A DNA stretch of 64,000 nucleotides from assembly GCA_030248195.1 (NCBI GenBank), contig JASAND010028777.1, forward strand, positions 20,157 to 84,156. The letters are read 5' to 3'. The first letter of the stretch is position 1. Every line of letters begins with the position of its first letter. A model generated the notes under the pieces. It was not told where the DNA came from and did no database searches. It worked only from the letters and a program-made list of their open reading frames with translations. Source of the stretch: Trissonchulus latispiculum. Taxonomy: Eukaryota > Nematoda > Enoplea > Enoplida > Ironidae. Shown here one piece after another: positions 10,813 through 23,623 of the stretch. Position numbers and translations under genes: made by a program.

Positions 10813-12947
10813 GGTTGTCCCTAACTAAGTCTGGATGAACAAGCAATAATTTATTTAAACAATACCAGGTTCTGATATACTTTAGGAACAGTAACACTAA
10901 TGGTGATAAAATAGTCAGACAGGGGCACTAAACAATGGATGTTCACTACGCTTATCAACAAAATACTGTCAAGGTACAATTGACCAGGGTTGCCAACTCT
11001 TTCGTAAATTAATGCTTTAGATTGACCAATATTAGGGGAAGACTAATTATTAACAATTCAACGACGGATTCTTTCTTTCTTCCTCTTTCCTTCTAATTAC
11101 TAACAGGGCTTAAACTTCACTCTAACCTAACCTTGGGTTCCTCTTCTTCAGGTATTGGTTACAGGGTACTGTCAGGTACAGTGCGTACTTGTGAGTTGTG
11201 TGTGATAAGTTAACTTCCCTATCCGTCTAGTCACAAAATCAAACTAATCAACAGTTAACTGATAATTAATGAAAGTTAAAGATGTTACACTTCTATTCCG
11301 GGAACGGGTGAGCGGGCTTAGATCTGGTATTAAAGATTCTCAAGGAATCCCACAGATCTAAGGCGGCTATCGGACGGTGGAGAGTACAAACACAGGGGTC
11401 GGTCTAGGCGGGGAGTTACCAGGAGATGCCCGAATTATAATTAATATAGATTAATCTTTAATTTAGTTATCTTCAAAGGATCTTCTTCTGACAGAGTAGC
11501 TAGTTATTGATAAGCAAAGTCTAAACCAGAGACAGAAGGGGAGCTACAGTCCCCATACAGGAGGAGGTGAATATAACAATTTGAGACATTTGAACGAATT
11601 TCCTTGAAACAGCAAAAGTAGAAACAATCGAAATAAAGTTCAGATTAGCTTCTCTGGATGAGTTCGCGACTGTAGGTTAAACCGGCAATGATCAGGTTCG
11701 GGTCAACGGTGTCTCTGCCTTAACTGCTAATCAATAAGTTCCAACTCCAATGTACCTTCCGATTTGTCTGAACTGATTCCAAATCAATGACCAAAATAAT
11801 CCACTATTATCGAATTCAAATTATCTGAGTTCAATCTGCTTCTACTGACAGGTACAGTCCTCAGGTCAATCCTCACAGTAATCACAGGACAGGTTCCAAC
11901 TGATCTGAATCTTGGCAGGACAAACTAGCGGTGAACCTAAATCAAATGGGTTAAAACCCATTAATACAGGATACGTGTGCGGGAATCGAACCCGGCAACC
12001 ATTACTCACTTTAGGTGGCTTTCTGTGATAAAAGTTGGAACTGCGTTAATTTTGGGTAACACTTGGCAGAAACGATTAAAATCGGTGTGTTTTAGGACAA
12101 TAACAAGACTATTCGAAGGTTATTAGTTTGATATGGATAAATTTCAAATGAGCATCAGTTTTGTGGCGATTTTCTGCCTTTTTGTGCAGAAAATCGCTAA
12201 CATAGTGCGATACTTTTACCGATAGTAGGTTTGCTTCACTTGCGCTTGAAAAGAGAGCAGCAAGCGCTGAAAGAGCAAGAAAGCGCCCGTTTCCTGCACC
12301 AAACTAACACTTAATCACAAATATTCTCTTTCTTGAAGTTGCTACTTTTCTGTGATTCATTAGAAGATGGTTCAAGACGATTTCTAATTCTTACGTACTG
12401 ACTGACATTATTATATTATCTAACTATTATTGATGTATTTTCAGATATTGGTTATACTACCAACGTGCTACTATTTACAGTAGGTGCCATTCGATTCCGT
12501 TGTTTAGTTCCAAATGCTGGTCAGTAATTATAATTCACATTTGCGACCACGACTGTCAGAGAATATCTGACGATATTCTCTTTAATTGTGTAAATTGCAA
12601 GCTGACACAAAAGGTTTGAGCAGAAACAATATTGTTCGTTAGGGAACTGCAAACCAGACCAGAGTTGGTTATTTTGTTAATAAATGCAAGCGAGAACAAG
12701 GGTTGTTAGTTTTAGTGGTATTCTTTCCACATTGTTGGACCTTTGGGAAAGCGATTAACCCGAACTTTTGACTTTCCTAGAACCTGGCATAGAAGTTTGG
12801 ACAGTTTTACCAACATGTTACTGAAAACTGCTAAGTAGAAGAGATTTGACCGTTTGGTCGACACGAACAAGTGAGGTCACGAATGGCACAGTCCTGACTA
12901 ATAAACATTCATGCGAACCAAGTATGCTTACAAAATAAGCTAGCGCG

Positions 12948-13013
12948 GAGTCCTCATTTGCGATTCGTCCGCTCCTTGAACATAAGACTACCTACGCGGA
13001 CGAATCGAGGACT
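12948..13013. other. Bulged hairpin, 18-bp stem
   Basis: CGATTCGTCCGC at about 12961-12972 pairs with GCGGACGAATCG at 12996-13007. After a 6-base bulge the stem continues with AGTCCT pairing with AGGACT. The 18 paired bases are too many for chance locally and suggest a structured RNA or a foldback remnant. Confidence 0.5.
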
Positions 13014-15062
13014 AACTGGTATAAATTACAGCCTATTCCGGGAGTCCCCGTGACTCTGAATAAGGCTAACTTCCTAACGTGCATACTATAACGACAGAAC
13101 AATGGACATTCGCTCAGGTTGACTAACATTCGCACATTCACTCAGGCAATGGCTAGTTAACAGACGGCCAGACACTCATTCATAACTGGTATGAAACTTC
13201 TTTGATGATTTCGGATGTACGAATCCCATGCACCCGATGGGAATCGGCCCGTGCTTAAGGTCTTGGGATAATCCATACTGGCGACGTTTTGGACCCATTA
13301 AAACTTCTTCTTACGTTGACGGTCTTGAATTTGATACGATTACGATTTAAGTGATTGTTGCTGACAATTTCGGTTACTATTTCAGTGTGCTCATTTGATA
13401 GCATTCTGGGTTATCCCAATTTTGCAATTCATATGACTAACAGACATTCAACTAACCCAATTAATGTACTAATGATTATCGAGAAACGTGATTCAACTAC
13501 TAATTATTGTTGAATAATAGTTGCTAATGTGAGAATGAGAAATATTAATTTAAAACTGAAGATCATTAGTTGGGCAGTTTCCTAATAACATTTATACGAA
13601 TGTGGCAATCCTCACAACCCGTATCGTACAAGGGGAGTTTCCGTGAGTTGCCGATCAATTAGTCAAAACATTCATTCGTCAGATACTCAAAACAGCATAC
13701 GAAACAACCATTCAGGATTCATACAAATCATGCATTTCTGAAAATTGGTTAGATTCGGAACCTCACGCTCCATGAGGGGTTTACCCGAATAACCGCCTTA
13801 CGTAAATTTAGAAACACATTCACACCCTAGCAACACATTTTTCCCAATACATATCTAACTATTAAAGGTGCAAATTACTTAACTAACCCTAGTTCTATGT
13901 GCATATTTGACTATAAAGCTGTAAACTTTGTTGCGCTCGGATTTGGCTTTTGCAATTCTACAGAATTGCTTTATAATAGAAATTTTGTGAGAACTGGAAC
14001 TTGAGAATTTGATAAAACGTTGTATAAGGTTTGAAAGAAAGCCAGTGAGTAATAATTGCTCGGCAATTATTACTAATTAACAAAATTAAGTTAACTAAAT
14101 ACACGGTTAATTAAAAACTACAGAAAGCTGAGGAAGCCGGCCATTCCTCCCAAAACTGCTTAATAATTAATTAACTGGGATTGATGTAAACTCAAGGTTT
14201 TAGGATTTAACTTGAAATGACCTGCACGATTTTAATACCTAGCAATTTGAAAGCCGACCTAACGCTAAAACAAAGCATGATACAGAACTGGCATTTTTAA
14301 AACAGTGCGACGCCTTTGGTAAAAGTCATGGCCGGCAACTCCTAGTTGCCGGCTGTGGGGAGAACACTTCTGTTAACTAACTTATGACTCTCAGAGCCGT
14401 AATTAAGGGGCTCTCTAACTCAGAACTCAGAGGTTAGGTCCCACTCAAAATCCCGTTAAATACTACAAAAATAAACCCACAAAGTGACAACGAAAGAGAG
14501 AAGAAATAAGGAAGTTTTTGTTTAGGAGAGACACATAATTTTGGGCCGTGGCTTGGCGAACTAGAAACATAAAGAGAGAAAGAATGGGCATGTCTCAAGA
14601 CCTCCGTCAAACAGGAGGGGTTTACATGAACTGCCCTGAATTTAAAATCATAAAATAATAATGAAATTAAAGGCTAAAGAAATTAAGTTGGCTCGAAAGC
14701 CCATCATGCTAGAAAACATAAAGCTGGCCTTCAGGCCGAAGGTATTAAAAAATCGGGATTTAACGGTGTAAAAGCCCAAAATATTGGCCTCTAGGCCGTA
14801 ACTTGGGTTCAGAGAAAAAGGCGGCCATTTGGCCTTAAAGCATAAAAAGGGCCGAAGGACCAAAGTACAAACATATATCACACTTTGGCCAAAAGGGCCA
14901 CGATATAAATCCTAATTTTTTGGTCCTAGTCAGCAGAATAAGGCCGGACATAAAAGGTCCATGTGGCCACTCAAATTGTTAGTGTTCGGGTTTACATGGC
15001 TCAGTTTTCCTCTCTGGCCCAAGGGCCAGAGAGATCCCTAGATTTTTCTGAGGTTAGGGGTG

Positions 15063-15110
15063 TGTACTGCTATATTCCCATGTCACACCAGTGACACGAG
15101 AAGCAGTACA
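15063..15110. other. Two-tier hairpin near the heat-shock element
   Basis: TGTACTGCT (15063-15071) pairs with AGCAGTACA (15102-15110), and inside it TGTCAC (15081-15086) pairs with GTGACA. It lies about 130 bases from the HSE palindrome. Role unknown. Confidence 0.45.
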
Positions 15111-15243
15111 CGGGGGAAGAAGGGACATTTTAGCGACCGCTTTCGGCCGTACCTAGACGAACACTGATTAGAATTTTGAAAATTTGGGGCGAGCGACAGC
15201 TCGCTGACAGCCTGTAATAAAAGCGGTGTCGTTTAATTTTCTG

Positions 15244-15273
15244 GGAAGCTTCTAGAAGTTTCTAGAAGCTTCC
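15244..15273. promoter_or_regulatory. Perfect six-unit heat-shock element (HSF-binding palindrome)
   Basis: From 15245 the sequence alternates GAA and TTC six times, each separated by exactly two bases (GAA..TTC..GAA..TTC..GAA..TTC). The whole 30-mer is a perfect palindrome with 14-bp arms and a 2-base centre. Alternating nGAAn pentamers in contiguous array are the established binding site of heat-shock factor trimers; three suffice, and six would bind two trimers. No protein gene starts nearby, so the target transcript is unknown. Because the site is symmetrical it gives no direction. Confidence 0.65.
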
Positions 15274-16950
15274 TATCTTTTACATGTAAGATCCGGGCTC
15301 TTTTTGGCCCGGGGACCAGGTGAGGGGTCGGATTAATGATATTGGGGAAATACTGCCCCCAACTGGTCCTCTTTTTGATGAATTTCGGGGTCGAAACTTG
15401 GGCGAATTTTATAAAGTTTTGGGTTTACATGTAAACGCAACCAAAGGGACCAGAGACGATATATAGGTTCTTAACTTGCCCAAAAATTGACAAAAAATTG
15501 CAGAATTTTGGCCAACTTGGGCCTATACTACACAAAAGGAATTTCAATAATTTAAATCAAATTGGAAAATTAGTTTATTAAAGTTGAAAATATTTTAATA
15601 TTTTCTTTGTTTTCGGCCCCTCACTCTTGAGCGTCGCTTGGACTCTTGGCCGAAAACAAAGCGTGCCGGTCATTTGTCTTCGGCAACAATTGTTCCTCGC
15701 TACTGGAAATTCCCTGTTTCCAACAAGTCGGAGGAAGAAGTCCTGAGCAAGGAGGAAAATAAAACAGGAAAAGATGAAAAAATATGCACATAGTTGTTTT
15801 TTTGTAAGTTCTAGCTAAACAAGAAGTATATTAATGAATTCTACGTACTTAACTACCTAGATTTAGTTTCTTTTGTTTTAATTTAATTTATTTTGAGACA
15901 AGTAGGCCCCCTTCGAACCAATAGGATGTAGAAAAGGTGTATACTAACTCTCTTTTCGAGAGGCAATTCTCCTGCTGGACTAAAGGCCAGCCCAAAGTTC
16001 ATGTGAGGACAGCCTTCCAGACAGTATGACTGGACTTGACATTTTAGAGAGACTAAAATTACGAAATGGCAACCATTTTACTAAAACATTTTTGACCATA
16101 ACTTTCTTAATTTTGGGAGTTGAGAAGCAAAATTTACATTTTTAGAATCAGCGTCGAATTGCCTTTCGATTAAGCCTATGTTGTGTTTCCACCTAAAATT
16201 TCGATTATTACGTAATTATTACCTAATTAGCACTAATTGACCCCAATTAACATTTTTAAACTCATATTAATACTACTTTAGCCTAACTGATTATTAAAAA
16301 TGGGAAATTAATGTCAAATAACGTTGGACATGACTACCTACGTCTAAACACAGTTACCTATGCATTTGTAACCACATGTTATTTGCTAATGAAGGTTAAT
16401 TCTACATAGTAACTACCGTACACCAACGCATGTAAGGACCATCTTCATATGATTAAATTTGACAATAAATTGAAATTGCTGTTTGCTAACAGAGAGGAAT
16501 TATGTGTTTTTTCCTGGATAATATTAGAACCTTTTCTTCTGGTTTTGGGTGGTCGGCAATGACGCATAAGTTGTCTAAGATTGGGTCCTAATGAAGAGGC
16601 ACCAGCTCTTCATTAAAGTGTGGACGTTTGCAATTATTATCTGTTTGGGGATAATAAGATCCAAATGAAAAGGCACCCGCTTTCCACAAGGAGGCAATAT
16701 TAAGGAATTTCCGTTCAGACCACCTAACTGGCTAATATGTTTATTAATTTATGATGTTATTCTTCTTGTGTTAATGATACTCTGACCTTATACTGCGAAT
16801 TTTAACTAATCTTCCCTTTCGTTTCCCTAGGAGTTAGTTATATTTTAGAGATTGGCAACCCTGCTCTTAATTACACACAAATACAAATACAGCTTGGACG
16901 TTCATTCATGCAGCTACGATCATGGAAATCTTTAACTTAACCCATTTTCT

Positions 16951-18233
16951 GAGGTCTTCCTTGGCGTTTGCGAGTGACCATTGAGCAAAACCTTCTTTTT
17001 GGATTAATTCTTCAAAATCTAATTTTTTTTATTTAACCAATTTCATTACATATGGGATCTCATCTCAGCCGCCATATTTCCCAGTCAAGCCTGGAAAATA
17101 AAACATCACGTCTACTTTCTTGCAACAATGTTTGGTATACATCATCATATTATCCGACATAATTTCTGGGATGTCACAGAGATGTTCATGATTCACCATG
17201 TATGATGGATTAAAAATCCGCAGTCGCAGTATTTTGACAAGTGCAAAGTCCAGCTTTCAAAATGGAAGAGTAGCAACTGCCTTAAACTGAAGTTAATGTG
17301 CAATTAAAATTTCTATGGTAGAAAAAATTGTAAAAAGCTGTGAGTAGTAGGTATTTTCGACAGGCTTGCCGGCAGTTTGAAAAATGAACTTAAAACATAT
17401 CTAACTTTACTTAGTTCTGTTTGACACATTTTCACTTAGCACATTCGTTTTGGTCTGTGCTGACTGAGGCTGCAACATAGCGACATAGCTGTGGCTCTAT
17501 ATAAAGCACTAAAACTGAAGCTGTAAATATATGAAGTGTAAACTCGCCTTTGGGAAAACGCAATTTTAATTTGCGGCAGAAGTCGCATAAAAATTAAGCA
17601 TCGTGCACTGCTAGCGTGCCAGTTTTCGCTTTCAGATGTAGTTGGGCTGCGATTGTTTCAGCGCCCTTTCTTTCTATTAGGCTCTGAAAGTTTTCTTTTT
17701 TAAGGAAGTACGTACTTGTCCAGCCAACAACCGCATAATAAATTGTTCTCCCCCTTTTCCCTTGTTTTCTTTCGCCAATTCCTTTCTATAAATCTTTCTA
17801 TCCTTTCTATGTATGCCGAAATTGAGGGGTTATGTACTATCCCTCAAAGATTTACTCTGGCGGTCTTAGCACACGAAAGTCGAGCACTCTCAGCACTGAT
17901 GTAAGTTTATGGCGCAATTTAGTACACTGTTATTCATAATGTATTGCTTTTTGATGATGTTGCAGTTTTGCACTTGAATTAACCCTGTTTATTAACACTA
18001 CGAACTGCGTATCGACTACAGTTAGGTATCGATTTTGTTAATTGAAGTACTTTAAGTACATATAAACTAAGTAGCTTGAGCTTGACTACTTCAGTAACTA
18101 ACCTTCCAAATTTTTGCTTAAATCTCCGGCTCCTTCAAGTTGAAAACTAAGCAGTAGCTTTGATTTAGCGGGAGTGATAAAAGTTCCCTTCTATACAGTG
18201 GCTAATACCAAGAGAACAATAGCCAATGGGCAA
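16951..18233. other. No supported feature
   Basis: AT-rich sequence with scattered short ORFs, the longest 62 codons at 17716-17904 on the plus strand. None shows exon signals or protein-like composition. No repeat termini were found. Confidence 0.5.
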
Positions 18234-18567
18234 GCTCTCTGTTATCAGAGCAAAAACTATGCTCTGTTCACTAACAGCCCACCCACCCCCGCAAATTAGA
18301 CCCATCACTTTAAAGAAATTTAAGCGCTATATTTGCGTTTTAAAGCTCGAAGCAGACACAAAATTCGCTAACACACTGTTTTCGAGCTTAAGTACGTAAA
18401 CATAGAGCGAGTGAGCGTATCCCCGTTTCGAATAGGTACTGATTTGCGGGTTGGATCACTAGGGTCTTACTGAACTGCGGGGGTGGGTCACTAGGGTCTG
18501 ATTTGCGGGTGGTGGCCGTTAGCGACCAGAGCATAGTTTTTGCTCTGATAACGTAGAGTGCCTAGTG
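18234..18567. mobile_element. Small inverted-repeat element (MITE), hAT-like ends
   Basis: About 75-bp terminal inverted repeats share a perfect core (TTATCAGAGCAAAAACTATG at about 18243 and its complement at about 18533-18553), with outer ends CAATGGGCA and TGCCTAGTG. The CANTRGG start resembles hAT ends, but no clean 8-bp duplication is visible. Interior GGGTGGGTCACTAGGGTCTG units are tandemly repeated. 334 bp. Confidence 0.65.
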
Positions 18568-18945
18568 GTAATGCCTTGGTAATACATAATTATATTATTA
18601 CGTATTACTCTGTTAGCGTAACATGACACATCCTGTGCACGCCAAACGCTGATCCCTCCCTCGGAAATTGGACTATTGACAACCTAACTAAATCGTAACT
18701 AGTGAAAGGAGGAGAGGGAGATACGTTGCTGTGTGTTCGCTCTAAAAACTCGAAAAGGCTATGTACAATAAAATGTTAAAATGTAGCTTAAATTGTGACT
18801 GTTTTGTGCTTTAGAACACAAGCATTTGATTCATTAGGGTTAAATTTGCGGAGAGGGATCGCGTTAGCGTGAAGAGTAGGTATTATGTTTACAGTAACAC
18901 ATGATTGCTATATTTTTCTGTATTGATTATATATTATAATTATTT

Positions 18946-19388
18946 TAGAGATGCACCGGGGCCGCCACTACCGGGGCCGGGGCCGGGGCCGGGACCTCAT
19001 CGTGGCCCCGACCGGGGCCGGGCCGGGGCCACCTTGGCCCCGGTACCGGGGCCGGGGCCGGGGCCTGGAAATTGGGGGTCCAAATCAAAAATTTTCAAAA
19101 ATTTTCTGGAAAATTTAAATTTTGCAGTAATGTTTGATATACAAACGTTACTATCCTTGTTTTCATTAATATCGGCGTGATAACAAACGATTTGTAACAC
19201 TTTTTGACTTTCGAAAATTCAAAATTTTGGTCAAAAAATGTCAAAAATTCACAAAATTTTGCTAATTTTTGGCCCCGGTCGGTACCGGGGCCTGACCACC
19301 GGGGCCGGGGGCGGGGCCGGGGCCTGACTACCGGGGCCGGGGCCGGAACCGGTAGTCAGGCCCCGGCCCCGGCCCCGGTGCATCCCTA
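18946..19388. mobile_element. Non-autonomous hAT element with CCGGGGCC-array ends
   Basis: The ends TAGAGATGCACCGGGGCC and GGCCCCGGTGCATCCCTA are inverted with one mismatch. A perfect 8-bp duplication, AATTATTT, flanks them (18938-18945, 19389-19396). Arrays of GGGGCCGG/CCGGCCCC words fill both ends around an AT-rich core. ORFs running through it are repeat artefacts. 443 bp. Confidence 0.92.
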
Positions 19389-19449
19389 AATTATTTACTC
19401 TTAATTTAAGGATAGGTTTAGGGTAAAGACGTCATTGACATTAAGCTTA

Positions 19450-22400
19450 GGGCCTTTTCATAAAATGATTAAACGGATTAACTTAAAAGTTTAATCATTT
19501 TATGAATACGCTCACGGATTAAACGGATTAAAGTTTAATCCGTGACTTAAACGGACTAGTTTAATCCGTCGATCAAAAACCTTTTCATAAAATACCAACG
19601 GATTAAACTTTAATCCGTGACGTATTCATAAAATCGTGACGGATTAAAATCTTGGCGGATTAAACTTTAATCCGCAGCCTTTTCATAAAATGATTAAGTT
19701 TAATCCGTTTAATCCGTCACTTAAAAAACAGTTCAAAAGCACTCAAGTTTAATCCTTGTTATTTGCGGGGATTAAACGGATTAAACATCAATTATATAGC
19801 ACCGTTTGCGTTTGACACATCGACTTTAAACCTTCACTGCTCATTCATTGAGTTCAGCAATTATCGTTACATCAAAATGTAGCTTAACATTTTGCCTTTT
19901 TAATGGCTGCGATGAAACATGTTTTGGTTGTCTATATTGTTCTTTGCTAATTATGGAACATGTGGTACTTTTCAAATTTTTTGCCGACTGAAGTAATGTT
20001 TTGGTGTGGACATCGGTTTCATCACTCGATACTTCTGTCAAATGGAGATCATTCTTAGTTTATATCGAAATCGCTCTTCGTTGTGGAAAATCAGATATTA
20101 AAATGTTTGTGTAACCCGAATACTAACTGTCTACCTTTCTCATCTTTCTTGCGCATCAATTTTAGCTAGAAAGCAGCAAAACGAAGCTGCAGCTAGCAAA
20201 AAGTACTCGTAGGTGGTTGTTTCCTCCTGTGCTGTGTTTTTAAATGGCGTAACTGGTTGCCCAGTATTCAGAGTTGGAAAGAGATTAGTTTGAGGCTTAT
20301 ATGTTATTCCACTACCATCTTAAACTACAAACTAGTTTACTTTTCTGGCTAACTACGTAGTTCTTTTTCAAAATTACTGCCACATCTTACGGACAATTTT
20401 GGTTTATTTATGCTCAATTGATACACGGTCTAATTGCACATTTTATCAATGCCTATAAGCTGCAGTTCGTTGCTTTAAGCAAAGAAAGGGATTTGGTCGA
20501 AAATCGATTTTGGCAAAAACGCCATTATTTTGTTTTGAACATAGACTTCTCGCCAACTACCACCCATGGATCCGCATGATGTTTGACAATATGAAAACTC
20601 ACACTATTGCGAAGATTCATTTTGGTTTGAGCTAAAACGTCCCCAGTTTGCGAAACACCTCAATACGAATTTGGGAAATGTCGTGTCACCGGACATTTAT
20701 CATTTCTGGGGCTTTACTTTAAGTCCTGTTAAGTCAAATACTAAAAGGTGTCCCTAGGTTTTGTGGATAGAAAACAACCGATAGGGTCTGGCCCACCAAT
20801 GACTGACTTGGTTTGAACTAAAACGTCTAAAGTTGCGAGAAAGCTCAAAATGAACTTGCGAAATGTCGTGCCACGGTATTTTCTGGGGAATTAGGACCTG
20901 CTGAGTCAAATCCGACTAAAGGTAGTCCCAGGCTCACATGTCCTTCACAATAAGGGCGCAAAAAGAACATTTGGTCGATTCTACAGTTTTGAGAAATCCA
21001 CGTTCAAAAATTGATGGCCTATATTCAGCCGGTAATCGGTATGTCAAACATTTTTGCTAGTTTTTTGCTAATTTTGCTAGTTTTGTAACCTCTAACTATC
21101 AATTTTTGAAAATCGATTTCGCAAAACTGGAATTAACCAAAATTTCCTGTTATGCCTTGATATATAACGGACACGGGTCAAATGAGATTTTTTATTTAAT
21201 CTTCAACGCAATCTTTATGCTACAAAAAATCCGCCAAATTTGTCAACTTCGGATTGAGGTCGCTCGCAACTGACGATATTTTGGCCCTACCCAAAGATGT
21301 CCCTCCGCAATAGTGCGAATACATCCTGCCAAAAATCTCGCGAATCCGTTTGGTAGTTTTTGGGAAATTGATGTTCAAAACAAAATAATCGCAGTTTGCC
21401 AAAATGGGTTTTCGGTCAAATCTCTAGATCAAAACAACGAACTCCAGCTAATAGGTACCTATTGATAAAATAAACAGGTAGATGTGTATATATCGGTTGA
21501 GCATAAATATAAACCATAATTGCCTGTAAGATGGACAGTAAATTTTAGAAAAACTGAAACTGAAAAAACTGAAAAACCTCGAAAATTTGAAGGAATTGAA
21601 AAAACCTCATTTTTTGAAGAATTGGAGCTTGTAAGGTGAAATTTGAAACCTACAGGTGTGAGGTGATTAATACAGCAAAGTAATGTTGGTTCGTTGGTAG
21701 ACAATTCTCTAGGCTAGCAAATCGCCAGACATTCGTCCTCTATTCATAGGAGGTTCTTAACCTTGAAGCTTGAAGCGTCATCCAAGCTTAGACTGTCCTG
21801 TTCTGTTCTGAGGCAATACACAATATAATTGTCCAAAGTTTTATGACTCTTAAAGGTTAAACAAAATATATAGAAATTGAGAAAATTGAGAAATTCCATG
21901 GGGTTGCTTTGAGAAGTTCCGTGGGGGGTACTTCAAATTCAAAATATATAGTGAAATTCAGCAAAATTGGAAATGGCCAAGAATCAGCGAAAAAGCAACC
22001 CCACCCTTCTTATACGTGTTTTTAGGGGATTATATTAAAATGTAGTTTTGGTGTAAAATTCATCTATATAGCATTGTCCTAATAATCTCATTAGTAGCTA
22101 TGTATTGTTACTAGTCTAATGAACAGTTAATTCTCAAGCAAGCAAGTCAAAACAGTAAACCTGAAAATCATCATTGTAAAAATGTTACAAAGTTTAAATA
22201 TATTATTGTTGCTTTTAGCTATGGATTGAAGTAAGACTTTATCACTCACTAACTGAAATAATATACTTAAAATTTACAATTGTAGAATCAGTCAGCGAAA
22301 TTAATAATGAAATATGGATACTCTTTGAAATATGTTAGCATCATTTGTATTCATAAAATCAGGATTAAACTGGCGGATTAAATGGATTAACTTAAACGGA

Positions 22401-22619
22401 TTAACTTAAACGGATTAAAAGTGTATTCATAAAATACGGATTAAACTACTTAAACGACTTAATTTAATCCGTTTAAGTTAATCCGTTTAAGTCGTGGCTC
22501 AGTTTAATCCGTTTAAGTAGTTTAATCCGTGATTTTATGAATACGCATTTTTAATCCATTTAATCTGTTTAAGTTAATCCGTTTAAGTTAATCCATTTAA
22601 TCATTTTATGAAAAGTCCC
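19450..22619. mobile_element. Harbinger-like 3.2-kb element with TTTAATCCG-array ends
   Basis: It starts GGGCCTTTTCATAAAATG and ends CATTTTATGAAAAGTCCC, with TTA on both sides (19447-19449, 22620-22622). Each end has about 280-340 bp of GATTAAACGG / CCGTTTAATC words in both orientations. The internal flanks (about 19.8-20.34 kb) are homologous, reverse-complemented, to 59.8-60.4 kb, so the 56966-60727 element is a second full-length copy. The centre (about 20.34-21.64 kb) is an inverted duplication of the repeat family seen at 1867-2878. No transposase recognised. Confidence 0.78.
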
Positions 22620-22622
22620 TTA

Positions 22623-23615
22623 GTGTTGGTGGTTTGGTTCTACACTTCTATACTAGCTAATCAAGTTTTTAAGGATCCACATCTATACTGGAAATGTAAA
22701 TTGTTGGTAATCATGTAAACCCAACCCATGTGTACAAATGTAATTTTGACATGAGGTATGGTATGGTAACTAAACAGAAGTTACAAAATATAACGAAAAT
22801 ATCACTTCTAAATTTCAAACATTAGCGCTGATATAACCTGCAATGATTTTTCTAATATTAAAGTAGTTTTAACTGTATATAAGCTTTAATAATATTATTA
22901 AAATTTAGTTTAAAAGTTGGAATTAATTGAATCATGTTACAACTGATTGAATTTAAGTTTAATTAAATTCATTTAGTTGAGTCGATTTAATTTGGTTTTA
23001 CGAAATTACTGCTTTGTTCTATTCCTGTCTGTTAAACTTTTTATTTTCATCTGCGCATGAACAGGCCAATTCGTTATAAAGAAAGTGCTCAGTTTTGGAT
23101 AGCATAATGTAAATAAGCCGCAGACAGAAAACAATTTAGGTTTCAGCAAAAATGCAGCCTGGCAATTATAAAGGTCGGTTTTTATGTAGCCTTGGATTGA
23201 TAGTTGCTTTGCGAAGCTCCAATGGATATATCTATAAAAAAGAGAGACTGCAATTCTCACTTATAGACAAGGCCATAACGCAGACAGGAGGACGTTCTCT
23301 TGTTCTAAGTTTTAAGGTTTTCAGCTCAAGTGGACTTTTTGTGATTCTGTTTGCCTTAAAAAACAATTGCTAGCATTGAGTGCTGAGAACAGGACAAATA
23401 ATGCATACAAATTCAGCTGTTTCTTGCTAGTTTACTTGTGTCTTTCTTTATGCCGTACTACTACTTATGTACTACAGTTCAGCAAGGCGTAAGCCAACTA
23501 CCTTAGCCTCTGGATCCACTTATCCTACCGGATATAATTCGCTTGGTCTGGTAAGATCGGTTGGGATCAATTTTAATAATGTAATAATTTTCTTGTAGTT
23601 TTCCAATAATGTAAT
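22623..23615. other. No supported feature
   Basis: AT-rich DNA. Overlapping ORFs of 73-84 codons on both strands (23006-23373) lack splice-site context and family similarity, so I treat them as chance. Confidence 0.5.
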
Positions 23616-23623
23616 AATGTAAT

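Larger units (their letters stand above)
10375..16950. other. ORF-poor, hairpin-rich tract of unknown nature
   Basis: Between about 10.1 and 14.6 kb no frame on either strand reaches 60 codons, and only one such ORF occurs up to 17.7 kb. Elsewhere in the window ORFs of that size occur about every 500 bases. Words such as TTAAC, CTAAC and TAATTA place stops in all six frames. The tract contains a 31-bp tandem repeat, several clean hairpins, a series of GGCC-bounded mini-palindromes (about 14690-15030) and a six-unit heat-shock element. No LTRs or terminal inverted repeats were found. It could be a long non-coding transcription unit, an eroded large element or plain intergenic DNA. Confidence 0.4.

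Noticed and set aside
11975..11998. GGGAATCGAACCC as a tRNA T-arm (minus strand)
   Set aside because: Only a B-box-like match; no acceptor or D arm pairs at tRNA distance.
10640..15060. GTTAGGGGTGT at about 10647 and 15054 as LTR ends
   Set aside because: Only about 11-12 bases match; flanking sequence differs and there is no primer-binding site or coding region.
19450..22619. Regularly spaced short repeats resembling a CRISPR array
   Set aside because: Repeats are in both orientations, unevenly spaced, without unique spacers, and sit in inverted terminal arrays of a eukaryotic transposon.
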